Of a DNA stretch of 64,000 nt, positions 36,401 to 44,014 are shown in pieces; the stretch's first letter is position 1, and every line of letters starts with the position of its first letter. Both the position numbers and the translations under genes were made by a program. Below the pieces are notes generated by a model that saw nothing but the letters and a program-made list of their open reading frames with translations, did no database searches and had not been told where the DNA came from. Origin of the DNA: Georgenia sp. EYE_87 (lineage in GTDB: Bacteria; Actinomycetota; Actinomycetes; Actinomycetales; Actinomycetaceae); contig NZ_JAHXNL010000002.1 in assembly GCF_023148685.1 (NCBI RefSeq), positions 62,001-126,000 of the forward strand, read 5' to 3'.

Positions 36401-37585
36401 CAGCCCCGCCTCGTCGCGCACCACGAGGTCGCCGGAGCGGTACGCGCGCTCCCAGCCGAGCGTGGCCATCGGCGCGAACTTCGTGGCGTCGAGCTCCGGG
36501 TCGAGGTACCGGGCCAGGCCCACGCCGCCGATGATGAGTTCGCCGGTGGCGCCCTCGGACACCTCCCGGCCGTCCGGGCCGACGACGGCGAGGTCCCAGC
36601 CGTCGATGGGCAGCCCGATCCGCACCGGCTCGCCGGGGAGGAGCTGGGCGCCGCACGCGATGACGGTCGCCTCGGTCGGCCCGTAGGTGTTCCACAGTTC
36701 CCGCCCCGGGCGCCACAGCCGGGCGGCGAGCTCGGGAGGGACGGCCTCGCCGCCGAAGATCAGCAGCCGCACCGAGTCGAGGGTCTCCACGGGCCACATG
36801 CCGGCCAGCGTCGGCACGGTCGAGACGACCGTGAGGTCCCGCTCCACCAGCCACGGGCCGAGATCGGTGCCGGAGCGGACGAGGGCACGCGGCGCGGGGA
36901 CGAGGGTGGCGCCGGTGCGCCAGGCGAGCCACATCTCCTCGCAGGAGGCGTCGAACGCGACGGACAGGCCGGCGAGGACCCGGTCGTCGGGGCCGAGCGG
37001 GGCCTCCTGGAGGAAGAGCCGGTGCTCGGCGTCGACCAGGGCGGCGGCGCTGCGGTGGGAGACGGCCACGCCCTTGGGCCTGCCCGTGGAGCCGGAGGTG
37101 AAGATGACCCACGCGTCGTCGTCGAGACCGGGCCCGGGCGGCGACTGGGCCGGGAAGGGACCCTGCGGGTTCGCCGGGGTGCCGCCGGGGGCGGTGAGGA
37201 CGCCGTCGTCGCCGACGACGAGGCGGACGCCCGCCTCGCCGAACACCAGGTCGGCGCGCTCGTCCGGGTCGTCGGCGTCGACCGGCACGTAGGCCGCGCC
37301 GGCGTGCAGGACGGCGAGGATCGACAGGTACAGGTCGACCGTGCCCGAGGTGACGCGCACGCCCACCCGGTCCCCGCGGCCCACCCCGGCGGCGGCGAGG
37401 CGCGCCGCCCGCGCGTGCACCGCCTGCGAGAGGGCGGCGTAGGTGAGCTCCTCGTCGCCGTCGTCCATCGCGATCGCGTCCGGGTGCGCCGCCACGGTGG
37501 CCGCGAAGACGTCCACCAGGGTCCTCGGGTCGGGAGCTCGGTCCGCCCGGCGCAGGGGGTTCACGGTGAGGGTCTCGTACGGCAC
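33443..37585 (-). CDS. Pls/PosA-family NRPS (adenylation-carrier-membrane C-terminal domains), possible poly-lysine synthetase
   Basis: About 1380 residues. The adenylation domain (about 1-500) shows VIFTSGSTGRPKGVAVSH, NTYGPTEAT, YRSGDLV and TSGKVDRDALP. The carrier domain (about 510-580) has FFARGGSSLTAAQ, the second Ser taking phosphopantetheine. A Gly/Ser linker (about 600-640) leads to a C-terminal half with membrane spans and three hexapeptide-repeat-like modules (about 780-880, 1000-1085, 1260-1350). This is the Pls architecture of epsilon-poly-L-lysine synthetase. Aligning to GrsA, I read the specificity residues as D-A-E-S-I-G-T-V-I-K, near the bacitracin lysine code. GTG 37585 is one candidate start; GTG 37723 is another. 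Confidence 0.85.
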   Translation of the reverse strand: MPYETLTVNPLRRADRAPDPRTLVDVFAATVAAHPDAIAMDDGDEELTYAALSQAVHARAARLAAAGVGRGDRVGVRVTSGTVDLYLSILAVLHAGAAYVPVDADDPDERADLVFGEAGVRLVVGDDGVLTAPGGTPANPQGPFPAQSPPGPGLDDDAWVIFTSGSTGRPKGVAVSHRSAAALVDAEHRLFLQEAPLGPDDRVLAGLSVAFDASCEEMWLAWRTGATLVPAPRALVRSGTDLGPWLVERDLTVVSTVPTLAGMWPVETLDSVRLLIFGGEAVPPELAARLWRPGRELWNTYGPTEATVIACGAQLLPGEPVRIGLPIDGWDLAVVGPDGREVSEGATGELIIGGVGLARYLDPELDATKFAPMATLGWERAYRSGDLVVRDEAGLLFVGRADDQVKVNGRRIELGEVDAALLGLDGVAAAAAAVRRTESGSTLLVGYVVPTDPDGADTTALADALREALPESMVPLLAVVDHIPTRTSGKVDRDALPWPLPGLQEQESTLTGTAAWVGEQWQRVIGVRPTDADDDFFARGGSSLTAAQLVSAVRSLYPEVTVAQVYGHPTVGALAAYLDERWPDVARARAAGDDGGDGPGPDGGGSSGGAAGGVSSGGVSSGGVGSGGVGSGGAAGAAARTGAAGAAGRIVRPVPVGSQLVQLLALVPLRTAVALRWLTALAAVNNVLAAAWEVPWAAPVCWWWVLAGWVLTVSPVGRTGVSALVARVLLAGLQPGSYPRGGAVHLRLWAAERFADGFGAVTPATAPYIGLYARALGAKVGREVELHAAPPVTGMLTLGRGCAVEPEVDLTGHWVDGDVLHVGRVTVGPGATVGARSVLHPGARVGAGTDVAAGSAVHGRTDADAYWAGSPARRVHAARHPWPVERPARPGRWTFAFGVAGAVTGALPVLVVAAAMVVVGLAVREAPTFGSAVGPALAAGLAATVLAFGGYAAVVVVVVRLLGLGLRDGYHPVHSRVGWQAWCTERVMDSARTVLFPIYSSVLTPAWLRLLGAEVGRDVEASTVVGIPKMMRIKDGAFLADDTMVGGYELGGGWLRVARAKVGRRAFLGNSGMTAPGRTVPKNGLVAVLSAAPHKVRAGSSYIGSPPVLLPRAATLDDGERTYSPPARLRRARAFVEACRVVPVLVLGTLALGTFLALQALVLALGWGPAAALGGVVLLVTGAVAGIVTIAAKWLLVGRIRAGEHPLWSSFVWRGELADTFTEYVAAPLLADAVAGTVALVWWLRGMGARVGRGVWCQTYWLPEADLVRLGDGASVGPGCVVQTHLFHDRIMSLDTVTLGAGATLGPHGVILPAASLGEDSVVGPSSLVMRGEAVPAGTRWVGNPISPWREPAAAAASSAGARAGSSAARVVSADGGAAS
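35691..35750. repeat. 15-bp tandem repeat, four copies, coding the NRPS linker
   Basis: CCGGAGCCCACGCCG and CCGGAGCTCACACCG alternate in two pairs and encode Ser-Ser-Gly-Gly-Val/Gly-Ser-Gly-Gly-Val units joining the carrier domain to the membrane half. Being multiples of 15 bp, changes would keep frame. Confidence 0.88.
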
Positions 37586-37742
37586 AGCGGTCCTAGCGTC
37601 AGGGGGCTCCGGGCCGCCGCCGCGCGGTGTGCGCCGGGCGCGGCCCGGGGGGATCGTCTCACGCCGGTCGCGGCGGACCCGGGCCGCCGGGGCGCTGCCG
37701 GCACGGTTTGCGGCGAGCATCACGCGACGCGAGGCTCACCCC

Positions 37743-39182
37743 ATGGCAACCACGCAGGAGACGGACGTCGTCGTGATCGGCGGCGGGGCCACCGGGGAGA
37801 ACGTCGCCGACTACGCGCACCGCGGCGGGCTGGAGGTGGTGCTCGTCGAGTCAGGACTGGTGGGCGGGGAGTGCTCCTACTACGCCTGCATGCCCTCCAA
37901 GGCGCTGCTGCGCCCGGGGCAGGCGCTCGCCGCCGCCCGCCGCGTCGACGGGGCGGCGCAGGCGGTGACCGGCACCCTTGACGCCGCCGCGGTCCTACGC
38001 CGGCGGACCGCCTTCACGCACGGCTGGGACGACTCGAGCCAGGTGGAGTGGGCGGCCGGCGCCGGGCTGGAGCTGGTCCGGGGCGCCGGCCGGATCACGG
38101 GGGAACGGCAGGTCACGGTCGCCCTCGACGACGGCGGCGAGCGGGTCCTCACGGCTCGTCACGGCGTGGTCGTCGCCACCGGCTCGGAGCCGGCGACCCC
38201 GCCCGTGGAGGGACTCGCTGCCGCCCGGCACTGGACCACACGCGACGCGACGAGCGCCCGAGAGGTGCCCGGCCGGCTCATCGTGCTCGGCGCCGGCGTC
38301 GCCGGCTCGGAGCTGTCCCAGGCGTACGCGCGCCTCGGCGCCCAGGTCGTGCTGCTGGCCCGCAGCCGGGTCCTCGGCGCGTTCCCCGAGCCGGTCGCCG
38401 AGCTCGTCGGTGCGGGGCTGGCCGCCGCCGGCGTGAATGTCCGCAGCGGCGTGAGCGCGGTCTCCGTGGACCGGCCGGACGGGCCCGACGGGGAGGTGCG
38501 GGTCCGGCTCGACGACGGCTCCACCCTCGCCGCCGACGAGCTCCTCGTCGCCACCGGTCGCCGGCCGCGGACCGCCGGCCTGGGGCTGACCACCCTCGGG
38601 GTCGCCGACGGCGAGGCGCTCGAGGTCGACGACTCGGGCCGCGTCCTCGCCGTCGCCGGGGGCTGGCTCTACGCCGCCGGGGACGTCACGGGGCGTGCCC
38701 CGCTCACGCACCAGGGCAAGTACGCGGGCCGGGTGGTCGGCGACGCCCTCGCCGCCCGGGCCGCCGGCCACCTGCCAGGTCCGGCGGAGCCGTGGAGCCG
38801 CTACGCCGCGACGGCGGACCACGTGGCCGTCCCGCAGGTGGTCTTCACCGACCCCCAGGTGGCGCAGGTGGGGCTGCGGGCCGACCAGGCCCGCGACCGG
38901 GGCAGGCCTGTGCGCACCGTGCACCAGGACCTCGGCGAGGTGGCGGGGGCCTCCCTGCTCGCCGACGACTACGCCGGGTGGGCGGAGCTGGTTGTCGACG
39001 ACGAGCGCGACGTGGTCCTCGGTGCCACGTTCGTGGGCCAGGGCGTGGCGGAGCTGCTCCACGCCGCCACGATCGCCGTCGTCGGCCAGGTCCCGCTCGC
39101 GCGGCTGTGGCACGCGGTGCCCGCCTACCCGACGACGAGCGAGGTCTGGCTGCGCCTGCTCGAGACGGACCGCGCCCGCTGA
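37743..39182 (+). CDS. FAD-dependent pyridine nucleotide-disulfide oxidoreductase with altered C-terminal base
   Basis: The 479-residue protein has an N-terminal FAD motif DVVVIGGGATGENVAD and a redox pair GGECSYYACMPSKALL (Cys-x4-Cys). The second dinucleotide fold is LIVLGAGVAGSELSQAYARLG, and the FAD-binding LYAAGDVTG follows. Lipoamide dehydrogenase, mercuric and glutathione reductases end with a His-Pro-Thr base motif. Here it is AYPTTSEVW, with Tyr replacing His. It may thus be a reductase of quinones or another acceptor. It is divergent from the NRPS with about 160 nt between. Substrate unknown. Confidence 0.9.
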   Translation: MATTQETDVVVIGGGATGENVADYAHRGGLEVVLVESGLVGGECSYYACMPSKALLRPGQALAAARRVDGAAQAVTGTLDAAAVLRRRTAFTHGWDDSSQVEWAAGAGLELVRGAGRITGERQVTVALDDGGERVLTARHGVVVATGSEPATPPVEGLAAARHWTTRDATSAREVPGRLIVLGAGVAGSELSQAYARLGAQVVLLARSRVLGAFPEPVAELVGAGLAAAGVNVRSGVSAVSVDRPDGPDGEVRVRLDDGSTLAADELLVATGRRPRTAGLGLTTLGVADGEALEVDDSGRVLAVAGGWLYAAGDVTGRAPLTHQGKYAGRVVGDALAARAAGHLPGPAEPWSRYAATADHVAVPQVVFTDPQVAQVGLRADQARDRGRPVRTVHQDLGEVAGASLLADDYAGWAELVVDDERDVVLGATFVGQGVAELLHAATIAVVGQVPLARLWHAVPAYPTTSEVWLRLLETDRAR

Positions 39183-39195
39183 CCGTCCCCTTGTC

Positions 39196-39247
39196 GGTGA
39201 GACGTCACTTCCTCGGTGAGATCTGACGGAGGAGTTGACGTCTCACC
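39196..39247. terminator. Hairpin between the convergent oxidoreductase and ScyD-like genes
   Basis: GGTGAGACGTCA (39196-39207) pairs perfectly with 39236-39247. Inner CTTCCTC/GGAGGAG extends the stem imperfectly. The gap to 39370 holds no gene. Confidence 0.65.
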
Positions 39248-39369
39248 CGATGGGTGGGGGGCCGTCTCAGCGCCTCCTGGTGACGGAGGGGCCGCGGCGG
39301 TGACAGGCCGGCACCGCGGCGGGGATGCTCTGGTAGCTGCCGCGCCGCGGTACCGGGTGCGGGGACGAC

Positions 39370-40557
39370 TCAGTCGTCGAGGGTGAAGCGGAGCACCTCG
39401 CCCACGTTCGCCATGGCGGACATGTTCGTCACGTACACGTGGTCGCCGTCGACGGCGACGCCGCCGGGCAGCGTGAGCTCGGTGGTGAGGACCTTTCGGT
39501 CGTCGGTGTCGTCGCCGTCGACCCAGTGCAGCGCGCCCTTCGGGTCGCCGGAGAGCAGACCGTTCGTGGAGATCTCGAGGACCAGCAGGTCGTCGTCGTC
39601 CGTGAACGCCAGGTCGATGACGTTGGTGAAGCCGTCGGCGAAGACCTCCGGGGCCTCCCCGCGCTCGAAGCGCCAGACCGTCGCGGTCCCCTTGACGAAC
39701 GGGAAGCCGGTGAGCTGGCTGACGTAGTAGGCGTCGTCGGGGCCCTTGACCACCGTGGTGGGCACGGCGTCGGGGCTGATGCGACCCATCGGCGAGTCGA
39801 CCGCGGCCTCCTTCGGGAAGACGAAGATGGTGGAGACGTCCCCGTCGCGGTCCACGTGCAGCAACGAGTTCCCGCCCGCGTCGGCCACCACGTGCCCGCG
39901 GCGGTCGGAGACGAGCGAGTTCGGGTTGGTGTCGAAGTCGTCCTTCTCCGGGTTCGCGGTCGCCTCGTACTCGCCGATGTCGGCGACCTCCGTCGCGGTG
40001 TCGCGCTTGAGGTCGAACTTGTGCACGGTGGCGAGCTTGCTCGCGAGGTCGCGGTAGGTGGCCGGCACCTGGTCGCGCACGGCCGGGTCCGCGCCGAGCC
40101 CGATGGTGGCGAAGAGGCGGTTCCGGTGGAAGTCGACGTCGGAGGGGCCGATGCCGCCGCTGCCGTCGGCCTTGGCCGCGACGGACGGGAGGCCCGTGAC
40201 CTCGTCGGTGACGACCCGCAGCCGCCCGCTGCGGCCGTGCATGTGAAGCTCGGAGATCTTCCCCGTCGCGCCGAGGCAGACGTCGTCGCCCTCCGGGCCG
40301 GGGAAGCAAGGGGCGCTCGCGTCCGTGCCACGGCCCTCGCCGGCCTGGGCGACGAAGACGTTGCCGCCGCGGTCGACGGTGAGGCCCCGGGGGTTGTCGA
40401 GGTTCTTCACCAGGACGGTGCGGTCCTCGAGCGTGACCTCGTCGTCGTGGTCGTCGTCGCCGTCGCGGCCGTCCGCGACGCTCGGGCCGACGCCGACGAG
40501 GGGCACGATGAGCAGTGCAGCGGCGGCGCCGGGCAGCGCCAGTCGGGTGGGTCTCAC
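39370..40557 (-). CDS. ScyD/ScyE-family secreted beta-propeller-like protein
   Basis: The 395-residue protein has a signal peptide (LALPGAAAALLIVPLVGVGP) and then repeated beta-propeller-like blades (TVDRGGNVFVAQAGEG, PNSLVSDRRGHVVADAGGNS, VVKGPDDAYYVSQLTGFPF). It matches the ScyD/ScyE family, named after scytonemin cluster genes of cyanobacteria but broadly distributed. The function in actinobacteria is not known. A run of acidic residues (about 33-42; DGDDDHDDE) follows the signal. GTG 40557 has GGAGGTG about 7 nt upstream. Secreted or cell-surface location is predicted. Confidence 0.85.
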   Translation of the reverse strand: MRPTRLALPGAAAALLIVPLVGVGPSVADGRDGDDDHDDEVTLEDRTVLVKNLDNPRGLTVDRGGNVFVAQAGEGRGTDASAPCFPGPEGDDVCLGATGKISELHMHGRSGRLRVVTDEVTGLPSVAAKADGSGGIGPSDVDFHRNRLFATIGLGADPAVRDQVPATYRDLASKLATVHKFDLKRDTATEVADIGEYEATANPEKDDFDTNPNSLVSDRRGHVVADAGGNSLLHVDRDGDVSTIFVFPKEAAVDSPMGRISPDAVPTTVVKGPDDAYYVSQLTGFPFVKGTATVWRFERGEAPEVFADGFTNVIDLAFTDDDDLLVLEISTNGLLSGDPKGALHWVDGDDTDDRKVLTTELTLPGGVAVDGDHVYVTNMSAMANVGEVLRFTLDD

Positions 40558-40744
40558 GGGTGTGCACCTCCGACCGCGGGTCGACCCGGGCTGGCGCGCC
40601 GGGCGGGTCGGGAGGGAAAGGGAGGCGCGCGTCGTCGCGGCCTGCGGCGAATCGAGTATCCGAGCGCCGCCAGGACAGGGTCAAGAGGTGCCGCTCGAGC
40701 CCGGGCACCAGAGGGGGATTCGCCGGGAGGAAAGGGGGAGTCAC

Positions 40745-40820
40745 CCAACGGAGTGCGCGAACCCCCAACGAGGCGCGCGCGAACCCCCATGGAGCGCGCG
40801 AACGCCCGGAGCGCGGTACC
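40745..40820. repeat. Three degenerate GCGCGAACCCCC-type repeats in the gap before the PTS-like gene
   Basis: Copies of about 21-25 bp are centred near 40760, 40785 and 40805. They occupy part of the 365-nt gap 40558-40922. The rest holds the promoter of the PTS-like gene and no credible gene. Confidence 0.5.
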
Positions 40821-40880
40821 CCACGTGGCCCCGCTCACGTCCACGGTGGGCGCCTGCGGCGCGGACACCCGGCCGGCGTC

Positions 40881-40886
40881 TACCCT
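40881..40886 (+). promoter_or_regulatory. Probable -10 (TACCCT) of the PTS-like gene
   Basis: TACCCT is 36 nt before ATG 40923, with CTGGAG about 6 nt before the start. Confidence 0.5.
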
Positions 40887-40922
40887 GCGCGGGTCCACGC
40901 CCCTCCGCCTGCTGGAGCCCGC

Positions 40923-42548
40923 ATGTCTCCCCGCCCCGCCGCCGCGCCCACGACCACCCGACGGATCGCCGTCGTCGGATCCTCGGGCGGGAACCTCTAC
41001 AGCCACGGCGGCGACGACCCGGTCGCCCTCGTCGAGCAGGTGCGGCGCCAGGCGGCCGCCGCCGGCATGGAGGTGACGGCGGTCCAGCTCGTCGCGGCCG
41101 ACACCTCGATGGACGGCGCGGGCGAGGACACCCCGGCCCGCCTCTACACGCTCGTGGACGGCACCGTCACCGTCACAGCCACCGGCAGCCTCGCCGAGGT
41201 CAACGAGGCGGCCCGAGCCCTCGACGCCGAGGTCGCACGCACCGTCGCGGACGGCGGCCTCGACGCGCTGGTCCTCGTCAGCGCCGACCCCCAGGGTGTC
41301 AACGCCGCGGTCACCCGGGCCGCGGTCGAGGCCGGGGTCCCCGCCGCGGGGACCGGCGGCACCTCCATCGCCGCCGCGCAGGCGCTGGGGCTGCGCCTCG
41401 TCGCCGCGTCCGGCACGACCGGGTCGACGAGCACCACCCGGGCGGTCTCCTACGTGGCCGGCCTCGCCCGTCACTGGGGCGTGCGCTACCGCCCCGTGCT
41501 CGGCACGGCCGAGGCGTCCGACGACGGCGGCTCGCCCTGGCGGCGCATCTCGCTGCGCGGCATCATGGTCGGCTCCCTGCCCGCCTTCATCGCGCTGGCG
41601 CTCCTGCTCGCCGTCGGCAAGATCCCCGGACTGGACGCCCTGGGTCCCGTCTTCGACGCCCTGATCGCGGGCCTGCCGGTCGTCGTGGCCGCCGTGGCCG
41701 CCCGCCGGGTCTCCGGGCTGGGCGAGGTGGGGCTGGTCGCCGGTGCCGTCGCCGGCGTGCTGTCCACGGAGGGCGGCATCGTCGGCGGGCTCGTCGGCGG
41801 CATCCTGGCCGGTGTGGTCGTGGCGTACCTGCTGCGCTGGACGCTCGCGCACCGCTTCCCGGTCACGACGGCGAACATCGTGGCCGGCGGCGTCTCGGGC
41901 CTGGTCGGCGGGCTGGTCGTGTTCCTGCTGCTCGCCCCGGTCACCAACGCCGTCGGGGAGGGCGTCAAGGGCGGCATCGAGACGCTCGTGGCCCTCAACC
42001 CGCTGCTCGCCGGCGCGGTGGCCGGGCTGGTGATGTGGCCGGCCCTCATGGGCGGGGTGTACCACGCGGCGATCCTCCCGCTCGTGCTCCTGGAGATGGG
42101 GGAGAAGGGGCACAGCTTTTTCGGCGCCGTGGACATGGTGTCCCTGGTGATGGTCAGCCTCGGGATCACGCTCGCCAACGTCGTCCGCCCGCGCACCTCA
42201 GGAGAGCGGGCGCTCGCGGCGTCCGGGGCCGCGGTCAACTTCGGCTTCGGCACCTTCGTGGAGGCGTCCTACCCGTTCATCTTCGCGGACCGGAAGGTCT
42301 TCGCCGTCGCGCTCGGCTCGTCCGCGCTCGGCGGGCTCGTCGTGGGTGCCACCGGCGCGGAGGCCACCGCGTACCTGCCGGCCGTCGTCGCCCCGTTCGT
42401 GGCCACCGACACGGTCGGCATGGTGCTCTCGATGCTCGTCGGCTGCGTCGTGCCGTTCGTGTCCGTCCTCGCCCTCAACGAGCGGGCCCGGCGCGCGGAG
42501 CGCGCGCCCCGCACGGCGGCCCCCACGGCCGGGGCGACCGCGGCCTGA
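40923..42548 (+). CDS. PTS IIC-like (fructose-type) permease with N-terminal cytoplasmic domain, no visible IIA or IIB
   Basis: The 541-residue protein has an N-terminal soluble domain (about 1-190; RRIAVVGSSGGNLYSHGGDD, then VLVSADPQGVNAAVTRAAVEAGVPAAGTGGTS), partly Rossmann-like. A membrane part follows with about eight segments (SLPAFIALALLLAVG, ALIAGLPVVVAAVAARR, GGIVGGLVGGILAGVVVAYL, LLAGAVAGLVMWPALMGGVY). The membrane part resembles fructose-family EIIC permeases. PTS permeases normally need phosphoryl donors IIA and IIB, none of which is near. It stands between a secreted protein and a glycosyltransferase, so no substrate hint is available. Confidence 0.78.
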   Translation: MSPRPAAAPTTTRRIAVVGSSGGNLYSHGGDDPVALVEQVRRQAAAAGMEVTAVQLVAADTSMDGAGEDTPARLYTLVDGTVTVTATGSLAEVNEAARALDAEVARTVADGGLDALVLVSADPQGVNAAVTRAAVEAGVPAAGTGGTSIAAAQALGLRLVAASGTTGSTSTTRAVSYVAGLARHWGVRYRPVLGTAEASDDGGSPWRRISLRGIMVGSLPAFIALALLLAVGKIPGLDALGPVFDALIAGLPVVVAAVAARRVSGLGEVGLVAGAVAGVLSTEGGIVGGLVGGILAGVVVAYLLRWTLAHRFPVTTANIVAGGVSGLVGGLVVFLLLAPVTNAVGEGVKGGIETLVALNPLLAGAVAGLVMWPALMGGVYHAAILPLVLLEMGEKGHSFFGAVDMVSLVMVSLGITLANVVRPRTSGERALAASGAAVNFGFGTFVEASYPFIFADRKVFAVALGSSALGGLVVGATGAEATAYLPAVVAPFVATDTVGMVLSMLVGCVVPFVSVLALNERARRAERAPRTAAPTAGATAA

Positions 42549-42576
42549 CCGAGCGGCAGCTCCCGCGGCCTGCGGT

Positions 42577-43944
42577 TCAGCCGAGCAGGTCCGCCAGCAG
42601 GTCGCCCCAGTCGAGGAGGTGCCGGTCGGACAGGCCCTCGCGGCGCACCCGGTCGTGGGCCTCGGCACCGAGCTGCTCGGCGAAGGCGGGTTCGGCGAGG
42701 AGCCGCGAGACGTGCCGCATCAGCCCCTCCAGGTCGGTCGGTTCGGGCACGAGAAGGCCGTTCTCCTCGTGGACGATCTGGTCCTGGATGCCGCCGACCG
42801 CCGTCGCCACCACCGGGCGGCCCTTCCACAGCGCCTCGGCGACGCTGAGGCCGAAACCCTCGGCCAGGCTCTTCTGCACCACGACCGTGGCCCGGCGTTG
42901 CACGGCGTTGACCAGCAGCGCGTCGTCGGGGCGGCTCGTGGGCAGGCAGGCGAGATGGGTCCGGCGGCGCACCTCCTCGCCGAGGCCGCGCCAGATCTCC
43001 AGGCAGTCGCTCAGGACCTCCGCACCCTCGGCGTCGCGCTCGTCCACCTCGGCCCCGGCCAGCAGGAGGTGGACGTCCTCTGGCAGGTCCTCGAACGCCT
43101 CGTCGAAGGCCACGAGCACCCCGTTCATGTCCTTGAGCCGGTCCCAGCGGGAGAGCTGAAGGATCACCCGGGCCGCCGCGGGCACGGGCCCGCCGGCGAG
43201 CATGACGTCATCCGCCCCTGCGCCGGCCCGCCCGTCGTCCGCCTGGATCCCGCGGCTCCGGAGGAGCTCGTCGACCTCCTGGCGGTCGAGGTCACGGTTC
43301 TTGGGCGAGAGCGGGTCGACGGACGGTGAGATGACGCGGACCCCGTCCGGCGCCAGGAACCCGGGCCGGTACACCCCGCGCGTCAGCACCACCCGTTCGG
43401 CCTGGTCGAGGTAGGGCTCGACGAAGGCCCAGGCCCGTTCGGAGATGTCGCCGGGCACGTCCGCGCCCACGTGGCACCGCCACACCACGTGCACGCCGTG
43501 GCGCCGCAGCTCGGGGGCCAGGCCCGCGGTGGCCGGGTCGTGCAGGACGACGACGTCGCCCGGCCGGAGCTGGTCCGCCACCTCGGCGAGGTTCCGGTCG
43601 AGGCACCGCTCGTACGCGCCGCGCTCCTCGGGGCCGATCCCGTCGCCGTGGCGGGCGCGTCCGTGCAGCGCGTGGCCGAGCCGGGTAGACAGTGCGAAGA
43701 AGTCGGCGTCGCCGTCGAGGGTGAACCAGCCGACCCGCACCCGGGCGCCGGCGGCGTAGGGGAGCAGGCCGTGGAGCAGCTCGCCGACCCCGCCGGTGTC
43801 CGTGGCGGAGACGTTCCACACCGTGCGCTCGCCCAGGACCCGCCGGGCGCGTTGCGCTCCCGCCTCCAGGCGTCGCGCGGACACCTCGTCCAGGGCGGCG
43901 GCGAGCCTGGCGAGCGGGTTCGGAACGACGTCGACCGTCCTCAT
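42577..43944 (-). CDS. GT4-family glycosyltransferase, trehalose synthase (TreT)-like
   Basis: The 455-residue protein has N-terminal VWNVSATDTGGVGELLHGLL (TreT-like start with a Gly-Gly-Val loop), VVVLHDPATAGLAPEL, WRCHVGADVP and VISPSVDPLSPKNRDL. The C-terminal donor site is VVVQKSLAEGFGLSVAEALWKGRPVVAT (EGFGLSVAEA retaining-GT signature). This pattern is that of trehalose glycosyltransferring synthase, which joins glucose from a nucleotide sugar to glucose. ATG 43944 is used. A DUF2804 gene lies upstream on the same strand, 70 nt away. Substrate identity is by similarity only. Confidence 0.86.
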   Translation of the reverse strand: MRTVDVVPNPLARLAAALDEVSARRLEAGAQRARRVLGERTVWNVSATDTGGVGELLHGLLPYAAGARVRVGWFTLDGDADFFALSTRLGHALHGRARHGDGIGPEERGAYERCLDRNLAEVADQLRPGDVVVLHDPATAGLAPELRRHGVHVVWRCHVGADVPGDISERAWAFVEPYLDQAERVVLTRGVYRPGFLAPDGVRVISPSVDPLSPKNRDLDRQEVDELLRSRGIQADDGRAGAGADDVMLAGGPVPAAARVILQLSRWDRLKDMNGVLVAFDEAFEDLPEDVHLLLAGAEVDERDAEGAEVLSDCLEIWRGLGEEVRRRTHLACLPTSRPDDALLVNAVQRRATVVVQKSLAEGFGLSVAEALWKGRPVVATAVGGIQDQIVHEENGLLVPEPTDLEGLMRHVSRLLAEPAFAEQLGAEAHDRVRREGLSDRHLLDWGDLLADLLG

Positions 43945-44014
43945 GCCCCGATCAAACTCCGCCCGGGCACGCGGCGAAAGCCCAACCGTGACCTGGCCGG
44001 GGGACGGCGCCCGG

